Assembly (NCBI RefSeq): GCF_002288105.1 | Contig: NZ_CP016774.1 | Span: forward strand, 124,001-188,000 | Length of the DNA: 64,000 bases | Direction: 5' to 3' | From: Candidatus Planktophila versatilis | GTDB taxonomy: Bacteria; Actinomycetota; Actinomycetes; Nanopelagicales; Nanopelagicaceae | Shown: positions 26,674 through 35,639 of the stretch, in pieces | Layout: every line of letters begins with the position of its first letter | Numbering within the stretch: position 1 is the first letter of the stretch | Notes under the pieces: generated by a model | Told to the model about the DNA's origin: nothing | Database searches by the model: none | The model's input: the letters and a program-made list of their open reading frames with translations, nothing else | Made by a program: the position numbers and the translations under genes

Positions 26674-27765
26674 CTATAATTCTCGTTTTTCGATCTCAGG
26701 TACGACTTTCTCAAGCCACTCGTCGTAACTGATTTTAAATTGCTTTTCAAAGGCAACTTTCCACTTCTCACTGTCTTGACCAGGTGTATTAACAATAGCT
26801 TTCGTAAAAGATAAAAGTGCTTCATGGCCGAATTGATAAATAAGTTGTTCTACAAGTAGCCGACCTGCCTCATATCCACCCTCTTGGGAGCCGCAGGCAA
26901 CACCGCTAAATCCAGTTCCAAGTCGCTTGGCGGCAGTCATGAGATCCTCTTTTTTAAACCTTTTGTGCCAAGAAAAAACTTCTTTGAACTCCGAGAAATT
27001 TTTGGCTGTTCCAAGCACACTGCCGTAATAAACCTGTTGACCCTCGTTCAGCCAACAAGGCAGTAGCTCGTCCCGCTTTTCTGACCAAACTCGTTGCATG
27101 TGGCCAACTACCTCATGCTCAACAATAGTTTTCCAAACAATATCTCGTGGATTGGTGCAATCATTTGGATAAAGAGTGAATTGAAGTAATGCAGAACCAT
27201 CTGACGTACCCATACTACCGGCGTTCGACAACTTGCAACGATTACCGCTATTTAGATTACCTTTGAACCAAGCTCCCCATTCAGCATGGCCTCCTGCATT
27301 TGCTGGATCTGCTTTAGTAAATTCTTGTACCATCCATGCAGTATTCTCATTATCTCCAATTACGATATGGAAATTAATGCTTGCTGCTTCGTCTCCAAAA
27401 AATTTGAGAACATTAGTTGTACGATTTCCTATTTCACTAACTTCTGACTGCTTAACTGAAGAATGTGAGATTATTTGAATATCATTTTTAGGTGAATAAT
27501 CCTTATTTGCATTATAGATAAGCCGTACACTGTTATATGCCTGTTCTCTTGCATCCATGTTTTTCCCAGGAGATTGCGAAGCTCCCTTATTCCAAACCAG
27601 CTTCTTTCCAGTTTTGATGCAGGTATATTTCTTGCCGAGAACCACTTCTGTGTTACCTGCTTGAGTGCACTTAGCGCCTGCTTTGGCAGCAGCGTTTGCT
27701 GGCAGAAGGGGAATTGATAGGAAGAGAGAAAGTATTGATAAGAATGCAATGAGCTTCTTAGCCAT
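26674..27765 (-). CDS. Secreted zinc metallopeptidase-like protein
   Basis: 363 residues. Sec signal peptide with cleavage near ANAAAKA (about 24-28), followed by a short Cys-flanked segment (C33 to C49, with GKKYTCIKTGKKLVW) that looks like a cell-surface repeat. The main domain has HEVVGH (217-222) and WLNEG (238-242), the HExxH plus downstream Glu pattern of gluzincins. It probably hydrolyses peptides outside the cell. No named family is recognised. The local DNA looks AT-richer than the genes around it, which may signal a recent arrival. Confidence 0.65.
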   Translation of the reverse strand: MAKKLIAFLSILSLFLSIPLLPANAAAKAGAKCTQAGNTEVVLGKKYTCIKTGKKLVWNKGASQSPGKNMDAREQAYNSVRLIYNANKDYSPKNDIQIISHSSVKQSEVSEIGNRTTNVLKFFGDEAASINFHIVIGDNENTAWMVQEFTKADPANAGGHAEWGAWFKGNLNSGNRCKLSNAGSMGTSDGSALLQFTLYPNDCTNPRDIVWKTIVEHEVVGHMQRVWSEKRDELLPCWLNEGQQVYYGSVLGTAKNFSEFKEVFSWHKRFKKEDLMTAAKRLGTGFSGVACGSQEGGYEAGRLLVEQLIYQFGHEALLSFTKAIVNTPGQDSEKWKVAFEKQFKISYDEWLEKVVPEIEKREL

Positions 27766-27845
27766 ATGAAAAGCCTATGCGGGAATTAAGTTATTACAAG
27801 AGGGCATTTGCCCGTATTTGACCTTTATTTGTTCAGTAATTAACC

Positions 27846-28238
27846 CTAGGCAGCAGCTGCGCGCTTAGAAGGGCGGTTCTTTGCCTTCTCATTTAAGAAC
27901 ATAAACCAGGCATAGAGCGCGCTGAGAAGTAGATACGGTGCAACGCTGGCGAGGGAACCGATGAAATCGATGCCGACTCTGGATATCGAAAGGCCGTCAC
28001 TGAGAATAGTCAGAATAAGAACTGTTGCCCCATAGGCAAGTGGTGGCGTGACAGCTGCAACATAACGAGTTCCGGTGCGACCATAAGCAACACCGCCATA
28101 GGTAACTAGGGCGATGATCAGACCAGAGATGATTCCAGGACCAGAGCGAATCCAGATTTCAAGTGATGTGAAGATAAAGATAAACAGTGCTTGCAGAAAT
28201 ACCACACCTTGTTTTTTTAGTCCGGGGCCTTTCATCAC
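27846..28238 (-). CDS. DUF6542-like membrane protein
   Basis: 130 residues with four hydrophobic segments and a basic, alanine-rich tail (RPSKRAAAA). Position between the rmuC/ychF region and ispH/xseA matches the actinobacterial DUF6542 family; the assignment is from layout and context. Its start abuts the rmuC stop. Function unknown. Confidence 0.6.
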   Translation of the reverse strand: MMKGPGLKKQGVVFLQALFIFIFTSLEIWIRSGPGIISGLIIALVTYGGVAYGRTGTRYVAAVTPPLAYGATVLILTILSDGLSISRVGIDFIGSLASVAPYLLLSALYAWFMFLNEKAKNRPSKRAAAA

Positions 28239-29441
28239 TTACTCCTCTACTACTTCAACATCGATGAAATCATCGGGTGCATCTAAATCTAGGCTATCTA
28301 AGTCTGGGTTATTTAGCGCCCTTACATCTGCCGGAGATTCCGGATATTCAATTGCCAGCTTATCTTTATCGCCAGCTACACCTAGTTTATTGATTCGACG
28401 AGCGGGTGCAAGGACCGTCTTTTCCGCTGTGGGAATGAGATCTTCATATGCTTTAGATGTCTGATTAATTGCCTTACCCACCGCAACAATCTTGGTATGT
28501 AAGAGTGTGACATTTTTTAGAAAAGTTGCTGCCACCTTTGTGATGTCATCAGCGTTTTCAGCCAACTTGTTGCGGGTGAAGATATGGCCCACGGTGCGCA
28601 GCAGCGCCATCATTGATGTGGGAGTTGCCAGTGTGACCCCGACTTTAAATGCTTTCTCAAGCAAGAGCGGATCAAGGCGAAGTGATTCTGCCAGCAGCGT
28701 CTCAAAGGGAAGAAAGAGCACAACAAAGTCAGGGGAGTTCTGCGATTTGTGATAGCCACGCTTAGCGAGCGCATCGACATGCTTGAGTAAATCCTTGGTA
28801 TGTAGCAAGAGCAGTTCATCGCGCTGCGCTTGGTCTTCTGTGCCAAAGGCTTCTAGGAAGCGATCAAAGGGAAACTTGGAGTCGATAAAGAGCTTGGAAC
28901 CCCCAGGCATTGCCACGGTGATATCAGGAATACCAGATGAATCTGAATCGGTGGTGGAACGCTGTGCCACATACTCATGGCCTTCACGAAGCCCTGCTTG
29001 TTCTAGGAGAAGTTCTAATTGTGCTTCCCCAAATTTTCCACGAGTCTGCGAACTAGCAAGTGCGCCGGCAATTTTCTTTGTCTCATCAAAGAAGGTAGTC
29101 GATGCTTTGCGCATCTCATCGATAGTTCCGACCAATTGCACTTCAGATGCAATTCTCTTCTCCGATGCTTCTTGTGCTTGCAAACGCATCCGTTCGACAG
29201 TTGCTTTCATCTCTTCCATCTGCGTTGCAATCTTTGTTTCGTTCTCACTTTTGGCTTCTGCTGCCTTCAGGCGATCATCAGATGCCTTAAGCAGCACCTT
29301 CACATCGTTGAGTTCTTGGCTCATCGTTGATGTATTGCCACCGTTTGCGCCAGATTTAATTCTAGAAATCCACAGACCAAGTGCGAGACCAAGAAAGAGG
29401 CCGAGAATGAGAGTTATTAAGGTCACCACTGTGCTGGACAT
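28239..29441 (-). CDS. rmuC: DNA recombination protein RmuC
   Basis: 400 residues. N-terminal membrane anchor (LITLILGLFLGLALGLWI), long coiled coil (about 40-125), and the RmuC nuclease-like domain with GKFGEAQLELLLEQAGL, IDSKFPFDRFLEAF and DFVVLFLPFE. The acidic C-terminus is typical of actinobacterial members. Limits inversion between repeats in E. coli; the precise activity is unsettled. Divergent from ychF. Confidence 0.93.
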   Translation of the reverse strand: MSSTVVTLITLILGLFLGLALGLWISRIKSGANGGNTSTMSQELNDVKVLLKASDDRLKAAEAKSENETKIATQMEEMKATVERMRLQAQEASEKRIASEVQLVGTIDEMRKASTTFFDETKKIAGALASSQTRGKFGEAQLELLLEQAGLREGHEYVAQRSTTDSDSSGIPDITVAMPGGSKLFIDSKFPFDRFLEAFGTEDQAQRDELLLLHTKDLLKHVDALAKRGYHKSQNSPDFVVLFLPFETLLAESLRLDPLLLEKAFKVGVTLATPTSMMALLRTVGHIFTRNKLAENADDITKVAATFLKNVTLLHTKIVAVGKAINQTSKAYEDLIPTAEKTVLAPARRINKLGVAGDKDKLAIEYPESPADVRALNNPDLDSLDLDAPDDFIDVEVVEE

Positions 29442-29492
29442 GGGGCAATCGTGGCAGGAGGGACTGACAATCCCCCGTAGGCTGTCCTACTT

Positions 29493-30566
29493 ATGAGCCT
29501 CTCAATTGGAATCGTCGGCCTGCCGAATGTCGGAAAGTCGACCCTCTTTAATGCTCTGACCAAGAACAATGTCTTAGCCGCCAACTATCCCTTTGCCACG
29601 ATCGAGCCCAATGTCGGTGTTGTGGGCGTTCCGGATGAGCGTTTAGCAAAGCTGGCCACAATCTTTGGTTCTGAAAAGCTACTTCCAGCTGCCTTGTCCT
29701 TCGTTGATATCGCCGGCATTGTGAAGGGCGCCTCCGAAGGTGCTGGCCTCGGAAATAAGTTTCTTGCCAATATTCGCGAGACCGATGCCATCTGCCAAGT
29801 TATCCGCGTCTTTACCGATGGCGATGTGGTTCACGTCGATGGTCGCATCGATCCTGCTAGTGACATGGAAACAATCAACATGGAACTTGCGCTCGCAGAT
29901 CTACAGACAATTGAAAAGGCAATTCCGCGACTTGAGAAGGAAGCGCGCGTTGCGAAAGAGAAGGCCCCCGTTTTAGCGGCGGTCAAGGAAGCCAATGAGT
30001 GGTTGCAATCAGGAAAGCCACTTTCCCAGTCAAAGATTGATCGCGAACTTTTGCATGAACTTCACCTGCTCACTGCAAAACCATTTCTTTATGTCTTTAA
30101 CGTTGATGCCGCCGAACTTGCTGACCTTGAACTGCGCACGAAGTTATCAGCCCTAGTTGCACCAGCTGAAGCAATCTTTCTCGATGCTAAGACTGAGGCC
30201 GAACTTGCTGAACTCTCTGATGAGGACGCACTCGAACTCTTGCAAGCAATCGGACTTTCTGAACCAGGGCTAGCTACTCTTGCCCGAGTTGGTTTTGCTA
30301 CCTTAGGACTACAAACTTATTTAACTGCCGGTCCAAAAGAGACGCGCGCTTGGACCATTCATAAAGGTGACACCGCACCGATGGCGGCCGGTGTCATTCA
30401 CACAGATTTCCAAAAAGGTTTCATTAAAGCTGAAATCGTCTCTTTTACCGACTTGGTAGAAGCGGGCACAATGACGGAAGCGAAAGCTAAAGGCAAAGTG
30501 CGGATGGAAGGTAAGGAATACATCATGCAAGACGGAGACGTAGTGGAGTTCAGATTCAATGTCTAA
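29493..30566 (+). CDS. ychF: Redox-regulated ATPase YchF
   Basis: 357 residues, Obg-family P-loop protein that prefers ATP. G1 [14 protein letters not shown] (9-22), switch region [11 protein letters not shown]3 [17 protein letters not shown], and the C-terminal TGS domain ending in [11 protein letters not shown]. The gene end overlaps the typA start by eight bases, so the two are coupled. Confidence 0.96.
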   Translation: MSLSIGIVGLPNVGKSTLFNALTKNNVLAANYPFATIEPNVGVVGVPDERLAKLATIFGSEKLLPAALSFVDIAGIVKGASEGAGLGNKFLANIRETDAICQVIRVFTDGDVVHVDGRIDPASDMETINMELALADLQTIEKAIPRLEKEARVAKEKAPVLAAVKEANEWLQSGKPLSQSKIDRELLHELHLLTAKPFLYVFNVDAAELADLELRTKLSALVAPAEAIFLDAKTEAELAELSDEDALELLQAIGLSEPGLATLARVGFATLGLQTYLTAGPKETRAWTIHKGDTAPMAAGVIHTDFQKGFIKAEIVSFTDLVEAGTMTEAKAKGKVRMEGKEYIMQDGDVVEFRFNV

Positions 30567-32487
30567 TAGCCCAGCACTTAATACCGCCAGAGCACGCCTT
30601 AATCAGGCTCACCTCAAGGATCTTCCAAAGAAGACCCGTGACAACCTTCGCAACGTTGCGATCATTGCTCACGTTGACCATGGAAAGACCACACTCGTTG
30701 ATGCGATGTTGTGGCAATCCGGAGCTTTCGCTGCTTATAAGAAGCAAGAAGAAGGCCAAGACCGCATGATGGATTCAATGGATCTAGAACGCGAAAAGGG
30801 CATCACGATTCTTGCCAAGAACACTTCGGTAAGACGTGGTGACACCATCATCAACATCATTGACACACCAGGCCACGCAGATTTCGGTGGCGAAGTTGAA
30901 CGTGGTCTAGAGATGGTCGATGGCGTTATCTTGCTCGTCGATGCCTCTGAAGGCCCACTGCCACAAACACGTTTTGTATTGCGCAAAGCACTACAAAAGA
31001 ATCTTCCAGTCATTCTCCTTATTAATAAGGTGGACCGCCCGGATTCACGAATTGCTGAAGTTGTCGATGAGGCATACGCGCTCTTTCTAGATCTTGATGC
31101 TAATGAAGAACAAATTGAGTTCCCCGTTGTCTATGCATCAGCTAAGGCAGGACGTGCTTCCCTGACACGTCCCGCAGATGGTGGAATGCCGGTAGAAGAA
31201 AACCTTGATGTTCTATTTGACACCATCTTCGCCACAATTCCAGCACCTGTTTATCACGAAGGCGCACCCCTTCAGGCACACGTGACAAACCTTGACTCAT
31301 CACCGTTCCTTGGACGTTTGGCGCTATGCCGCGTGCACGAAGGTGTGATTAAGAAAGGTCAAACTGTTTCTTGGATTAAAACCGATGGCAGCATTGAACG
31401 GGTAAAGATTTCTGAGTTGCTGATGACTGAAGCACTCGAGCGCGTTCCAGCACTGGAAGCCCACCCCGGAGACATCATTGCCGTTGCTGGTATTGAGACA
31501 ATTACCTTGGGTGAAACACTGGCAGATCTAGAAAACCCACATCAATTACCTCTTATTACCGTCGATGAGCCATCAATTTCTATGACTATCGGTATCAACA
31601 CATCACCACTAGCGGGCAAGAGCGGCAAGATGCTTACTGCGCGCCAAGTGAAAGATCGTCTTGATAAAGAGCTGGTCGGTAACGTTTCACTGCGTGTTCT
31701 TAATACCGAACGTCCTGATACGTGGGAAGTTCAAGGCCGCGGTGAACTACAGCTGGCTGTGCTAGTTGAAATCATGAAGCGCGAAAGTTTTGAACTCACC
31801 GTGGGTAAGCCACAGGTAGTTACCAAGATGATTGATGGAAAACTTCACGAACCAATGGAGCGCTTATCTATCGATGCCCCAGAAGATTACTTGGGTGTGC
31901 TCACCCAGTTGATGGCACTTCGTAAGGGTCGCATGGAACAGATGGTCAATCACGGAACCGGTTGGATTCGACTTGATTACAAAGTTCCATCACGTGGTCT
32001 GATTGGTTTCCGTACTGAGTTCCTTACTGAAACTCGCGGAACAGGACTGCTGCACCATGTATTTGATTCATACGAGCCATGGTTTGGTGAACTTCGTACC
32101 CGTGGCACAGGTTCGCTTGTCTCAGATCGCATCGGCGCTGTGACTTCATATGCACTAGCTGGAATTCAGGAACGCGGATCAATCTTCGTTGAACCCGGTG
32201 ATGAAGTCTATGAAGGCATGGTTATCGGTGAGAACTCACGTTCTGATGATATGGATGTCAACTGTGTGCGTGAAAAGAAACTTACCAATATGCGTGCTTC
32301 CGGTACTGATGATTCAGAGAAGTTGATTCCACCGAAGAAGCTCAATATGGAAGGCGCCCTTGAGTACTGCCGCGAAGATGAATGCGTGGAGGTAACTCCA
32401 GCAGTTGTTCGTATTCGTAAAGTGGTGCTCGACGGGGCAGAGCGCGCTCGAGCCACATCTCGAGCAAAGAAGAATAACCAGAACTAA
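30559..32487 (+). CDS. typA: Ribosome-associated GTPase TypA/BipA
   Basis: 642 residues. The N-terminus has an extra 25 residues before the G domain; G1 AHVDHGKTTLVDAM, G3 DTPGHADFGGEVER, G4 NKVDRPD. EF-G-like domains and the TypA-specific C-terminus (ENSRSDDMDVNCVREKKLTN) follow. Assists 50S assembly and stress growth. The ATG 30559 lies within ychF and suits the N-terminal extension. Confidence 0.95.
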   Translation: MSNSPALNTARARLNQAHLKDLPKKTRDNLRNVAIIAHVDHGKTTLVDAMLWQSGAFAAYKKQEEGQDRMMDSMDLEREKGITILAKNTSVRRGDTIINIIDTPGHADFGGEVERGLEMVDGVILLVDASEGPLPQTRFVLRKALQKNLPVILLINKVDRPDSRIAEVVDEAYALFLDLDANEEQIEFPVVYASAKAGRASLTRPADGGMPVEENLDVLFDTIFATIPAPVYHEGAPLQAHVTNLDSSPFLGRLALCRVHEGVIKKGQTVSWIKTDGSIERVKISELLMTEALERVPALEAHPGDIIAVAGIETITLGETLADLENPHQLPLITVDEPSISMTIGINTSPLAGKSGKMLTARQVKDRLDKELVGNVSLRVLNTERPDTWEVQGRGELQLAVLVEIMKRESFELTVGKPQVVTKMIDGKLHEPMERLSIDAPEDYLGVLTQLMALRKGRMEQMVNHGTGWIRLDYKVPSRGLIGFRTEFLTETRGTGLLHHVFDSYEPWFGELRTRGTGSLVSDRIGAVTSYALAGIQERGSIFVEPGDEVYEGMVIGENSRSDDMDVNCVREKKLTNMRASGTDDSEKLIPPKKLNMEGALEYCREDECVEVTPAVVRIRKVVLDGAERARATSRAKKNNQN

Positions 32488-32552
32488 TTCATCAGCGTTA
32501 ATTCACCTTTGGCTCACGTGACTTGTCACCGCCGTAGGGTTAAATAGCAACT

Positions 32553-35500
32553 ATGAGTAAGCAGAACCCTTCATCACCGCTTCGCCTAGTGCGAAGTCAC
32601 GATGAGGGGTTTTTGCCTTTCGCACAGGCTCATCAACTCAGCGCAGAACAGCAAGCTGCAGTTGCTCACCGCGGCAGCCCGCTGATAATCACTGGCGCAA
32701 CTGGCACCGGTAAGACCACAGTTGTTATTGAAGCAGCGCTTTCCCGAATTGCCGCAGGACAAAGCCCCGACTCAATTTTGATTATTGCCTACGGGCGCGA
32801 ACGTGCCTCTGAAATTCGCGATGCCATTGTTACTCGATCAGCAAAGACTGCACATGAACCACTAGCACGAACATTTCACTCACTTGCTTATTCGATTCTT
32901 AAGATGCGCACGGCAGAGAATGTGCGCGAGATTATTCTGTTATCGGGCTCCGAACAAGAAACTTTTATCGCACAGTTACTAGCAGGTGATATCGAAGATG
33001 GCTATCAACAATGGCATGCCGACTTACAGCGCACCGAGCAATCACTCGGTGAGCCACTGCAGACGCAAGGATTTGTGCGCGAGCTACGCGATCTCATTAT
33101 GCGCGCCAATGAACGTGGAGTTACTCCAGATGAGTTAGAGACTCGCGGCAAACAACTTGGTGAGAAGTATTGGCCGGGGGCGGCCCAATTCTGGAAGCGC
33201 TATTTAGGTGCCATGACGCTGCAAGAAGTGCTGGCCGGTGATGCCAAGGTGCGCATTGATCCATCTGAAATCATTAACACTGCAATTAATTATCTCCGCA
33301 GTAACTCAGAACTTTTGACTGAGCTGCGCGCACGATTTAGCACCATCATTGTTGATGAATTCCAAGAAAGTGATCCCGCCCAGCGAAACTTATTGCACCT
33401 ACTTGCCGGACAAGACCTCGTGATCATCGCTAATGCAGCTAGTGCGGTGGGAAGATTTCGAGGCGCAGACCCGGAAGGTGTTGGCGCTGTAATTGATTCT
33501 TATGTGGCAAAGGGTGCGAAGAAGATTGAACTCACCACAAATTTTCGTGGCACACCTGGCACACAAGCTGTCCGACTCTTTTCTGAATCTGAGGAAGGGC
33601 AATACATTGCTTATCAATTTAAGCGGGCTCATCTCATGGGCGGGGTCGCCTATTCGCAGATGGCAGTGATTGTGCGCTCACATGGACAGAGCGCCGCAGC
33701 TATTCGCAGAGCCTTTGCCCAAGTTGGTATTCCCACCGCCGGTGATGTGGAAGCGATCGCGAATAACGCTGCCATTGCGCCATTTCTACTGGCGGCACGA
33801 GTGGCAACTGGAACGCAACCACTAAACCTTGATACGGCAGAGAAGTTACTCACCAGCGAATTTGGCGGAGCAACTTCGGTTTCACTGCGGCGCACACGTG
33901 CGGCGCTACTCGCTGCGCGCGATGAAGTGCTAGATAAGCGTTCTGGCACACAACTTATTCTCGATGCCATCACTACTGGTGATGTTGCCATTGAAGACTC
34001 AGCCGAACTATTACGTATTCACGAACTCTTAGCGGCAGCAAAGAAATCAATTGCCAAGAAGAGCGCCACGATTCACGACCTATTGTGGGCAATCTGGAAT
34101 AACGCTGTTACCAGCGAGAATGTGAAGATTTCCGAATCATGGCGCACAGCAGCACTTAAAGGTGGCTCCCGAGGAGCTGCAGCTGATCGAGATCTCGATG
34201 CCATGATTCAACTCTTTGATTCTGCAGCCCGCCATATTGAACGTTTTCCAGGTGCTAAACCAGAGCTCTTTTTACAAGAGATTGAGAATGAAACCATTGT
34301 TTCAGACCTCATTACTTCGCGTGGAGTGCGCCCTGATGTTGTTGAAATACTTACTGTGCATTCGGCAAAGGGACGACAGTGGAGCCATGTTGCAGTTGCA
34401 GGTGTGCAAGAAGGCACCTGGCCGAATCTAAAGCAACGAAGTTCTTTATTAGGCGCCGAACGATTGGTCGAGCGGGTGCGACATGGTGATGAACTTGCTC
34501 AAACTACGCTGGATATGATTGCTGCAGATTCACTAGCCCAAGATGAAGCACGTTTATTTCATGTCGCAACAACACGTGCCTCAGAGTCACTGCTTGTTAC
34601 AGCAGTTGCGCGCGAAGATCTCACGCCATCTATCTTCTTTGAAGATTTTGCGCACTCATGTGGGGCATCTGATGCAACAATTGAAATTCCAAGACCACTG
34701 ACGGCGCCGGCACTTGTTGCCACCTTGCGCCGGGAGGTAACTCTTTCCGGGAACACCGATGCAGCTGCGCTACTTAAGACTTTGAGCGCTAATGGAATAC
34801 ATCTAGCTGCGCCTTCGCAATGGCTGGGAGCAGTGCCCATCACTACCGATGCGCCAGTCATCGATGCTGGTGCACCTGTGCCAGTTTCACCATCGGGGGC
34901 AGAGAACTTCACTGAGTGCGGACTGAAATGGTTTCTGGAAAAGAGCGGTGGCACCGATGGCGATTCCACAGCGCAGCTATTAGGTTCTGTCATTCACGAA
35001 TTTGCTCGCCTTAAAGTCGATGAACCGGCAATTACTGATGAGCAATTGCAGCACAAACTCCTTGAGTCATGGCCGCTGATTGATGATAGTCAGGGCTGGA
35101 TAAGCCATGCCGCCCTTGCGCGCGCACAAAAGATGTTGGAGCGATTCTCGGTGTTTCACAGTAAGTCATTGGCTGATAACAACCGAAGCGTTGCTGGAGT
35201 TGAGCGGAGTTTTGAAATCACGGTAGGTCGAGCGGTGATTCGAGGAAATGTGGATCGGATTGAAGTCGATAGCGATGGCAAGCATTACATTATTGATTTT
35301 AAGACTGGTAAGAAAGAGATTTCTGGCGATGATGCCAAAACAAACTTGCAACTTGCTTGTTACCAGCTCGGTGTTGTTCTAGATGGCTTTGCTGAGAAGT
35401 TAACATCAACTGCTGTCTCTGGCGCCCAGCTTGTCTATCTGGCAAGTAAGAATAAGAGCTACAGCACCCGCGAACAAGATGCGCTCGTGGATGTTGAGGC

Positions 35501-35639
35501 CACCCAAACTATTCTGGAAGAGATTGCCGTTGGTATGGGCGGTGCCACATTTACTGCACGCAAGAACGATATGTGTAAGGGTTGCAAGGTCAAACCTTCA
35601 TGTCCGCTCTATCTTGAAGGCAAGGCGGTGCATCAATGA
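32553..35639 (+). CDS. adnA: AdnA-like helicase-nuclease subunit
   Basis: 1028 residues. UvrD-like motor with Walker A TGATGTGKTT (47-56) and Walker B TIIVDEFQESD; C-terminal PD-(D/E)xK nuclease with IIDFKTGK (DxK core) and cysteines CKGCKVKPSC plus an upstream ECGLKW that fit the AddB-type iron-sulfur cluster. Together with the next protein it matches mycobacterial AdnAB (Rv3202c/Rv3201c), which resects double-strand breaks. Its end overlaps the adnB start by four bases. Confidence 0.9.
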   Translation: MSKQNPSSPLRLVRSHDEGFLPFAQAHQLSAEQQAAVAHRGSPLIITGATGTGKTTVVIEAALSRIAAGQSPDSILIIAYGRERASEIRDAIVTRSAKTAHEPLARTFHSLAYSILKMRTAENVREIILLSGSEQETFIAQLLAGDIEDGYQQWHADLQRTEQSLGEPLQTQGFVRELRDLIMRANERGVTPDELETRGKQLGEKYWPGAAQFWKRYLGAMTLQEVLAGDAKVRIDPSEIINTAINYLRSNSELLTELRARFSTIIVDEFQESDPAQRNLLHLLAGQDLVIIANAASAVGRFRGADPEGVGAVIDSYVAKGAKKIELTTNFRGTPGTQAVRLFSESEEGQYIAYQFKRAHLMGGVAYSQMAVIVRSHGQSAAAIRRAFAQVGIPTAGDVEAIANNAAIAPFLLAARVATGTQPLNLDTAEKLLTSEFGGATSVSLRRTRAALLAARDEVLDKRSGTQLILDAITTGDVAIEDSAELLRIHELLAAAKKSIAKKSATIHDLLWAIWNNAVTSENVKISESWRTAALKGGSRGAAADRDLDAMIQLFDSAARHIERFPGAKPELFLQEIENETIVSDLITSRGVRPDVVEILTVHSAKGRQWSHVAVAGVQEGTWPNLKQRSSLLGAERLVERVRHGDELAQTTLDMIAADSLAQDEARLFHVATTRASESLLVTAVAREDLTPSIFFEDFAHSCGASDATIEIPRPLTAPALVATLRREVTLSGNTDAAALLKTLSANGIHLAAPSQWLGAVPITTDAPVIDAGAPVPVSPSGAENFTECGLKWFLEKSGGTDGDSTAQLLGSVIHEFARLKVDEPAITDEQLQHKLLESWPLIDDSQGWISHAALARAQKMLERFSVFHSKSLADNNRSVAGVERSFEITVGRAVIRGNVDRIEVDSDGKHYIIDFKTGKKEISGDDAKTNLQLACYQLGVVLDGFAEKLTSTAVSGAQLVYLASKNKSYSTREQDALVDVEATQTILEEIAVGMGGATFTARKNDMCKGCKVKPSCPLYLEGKAVHQ

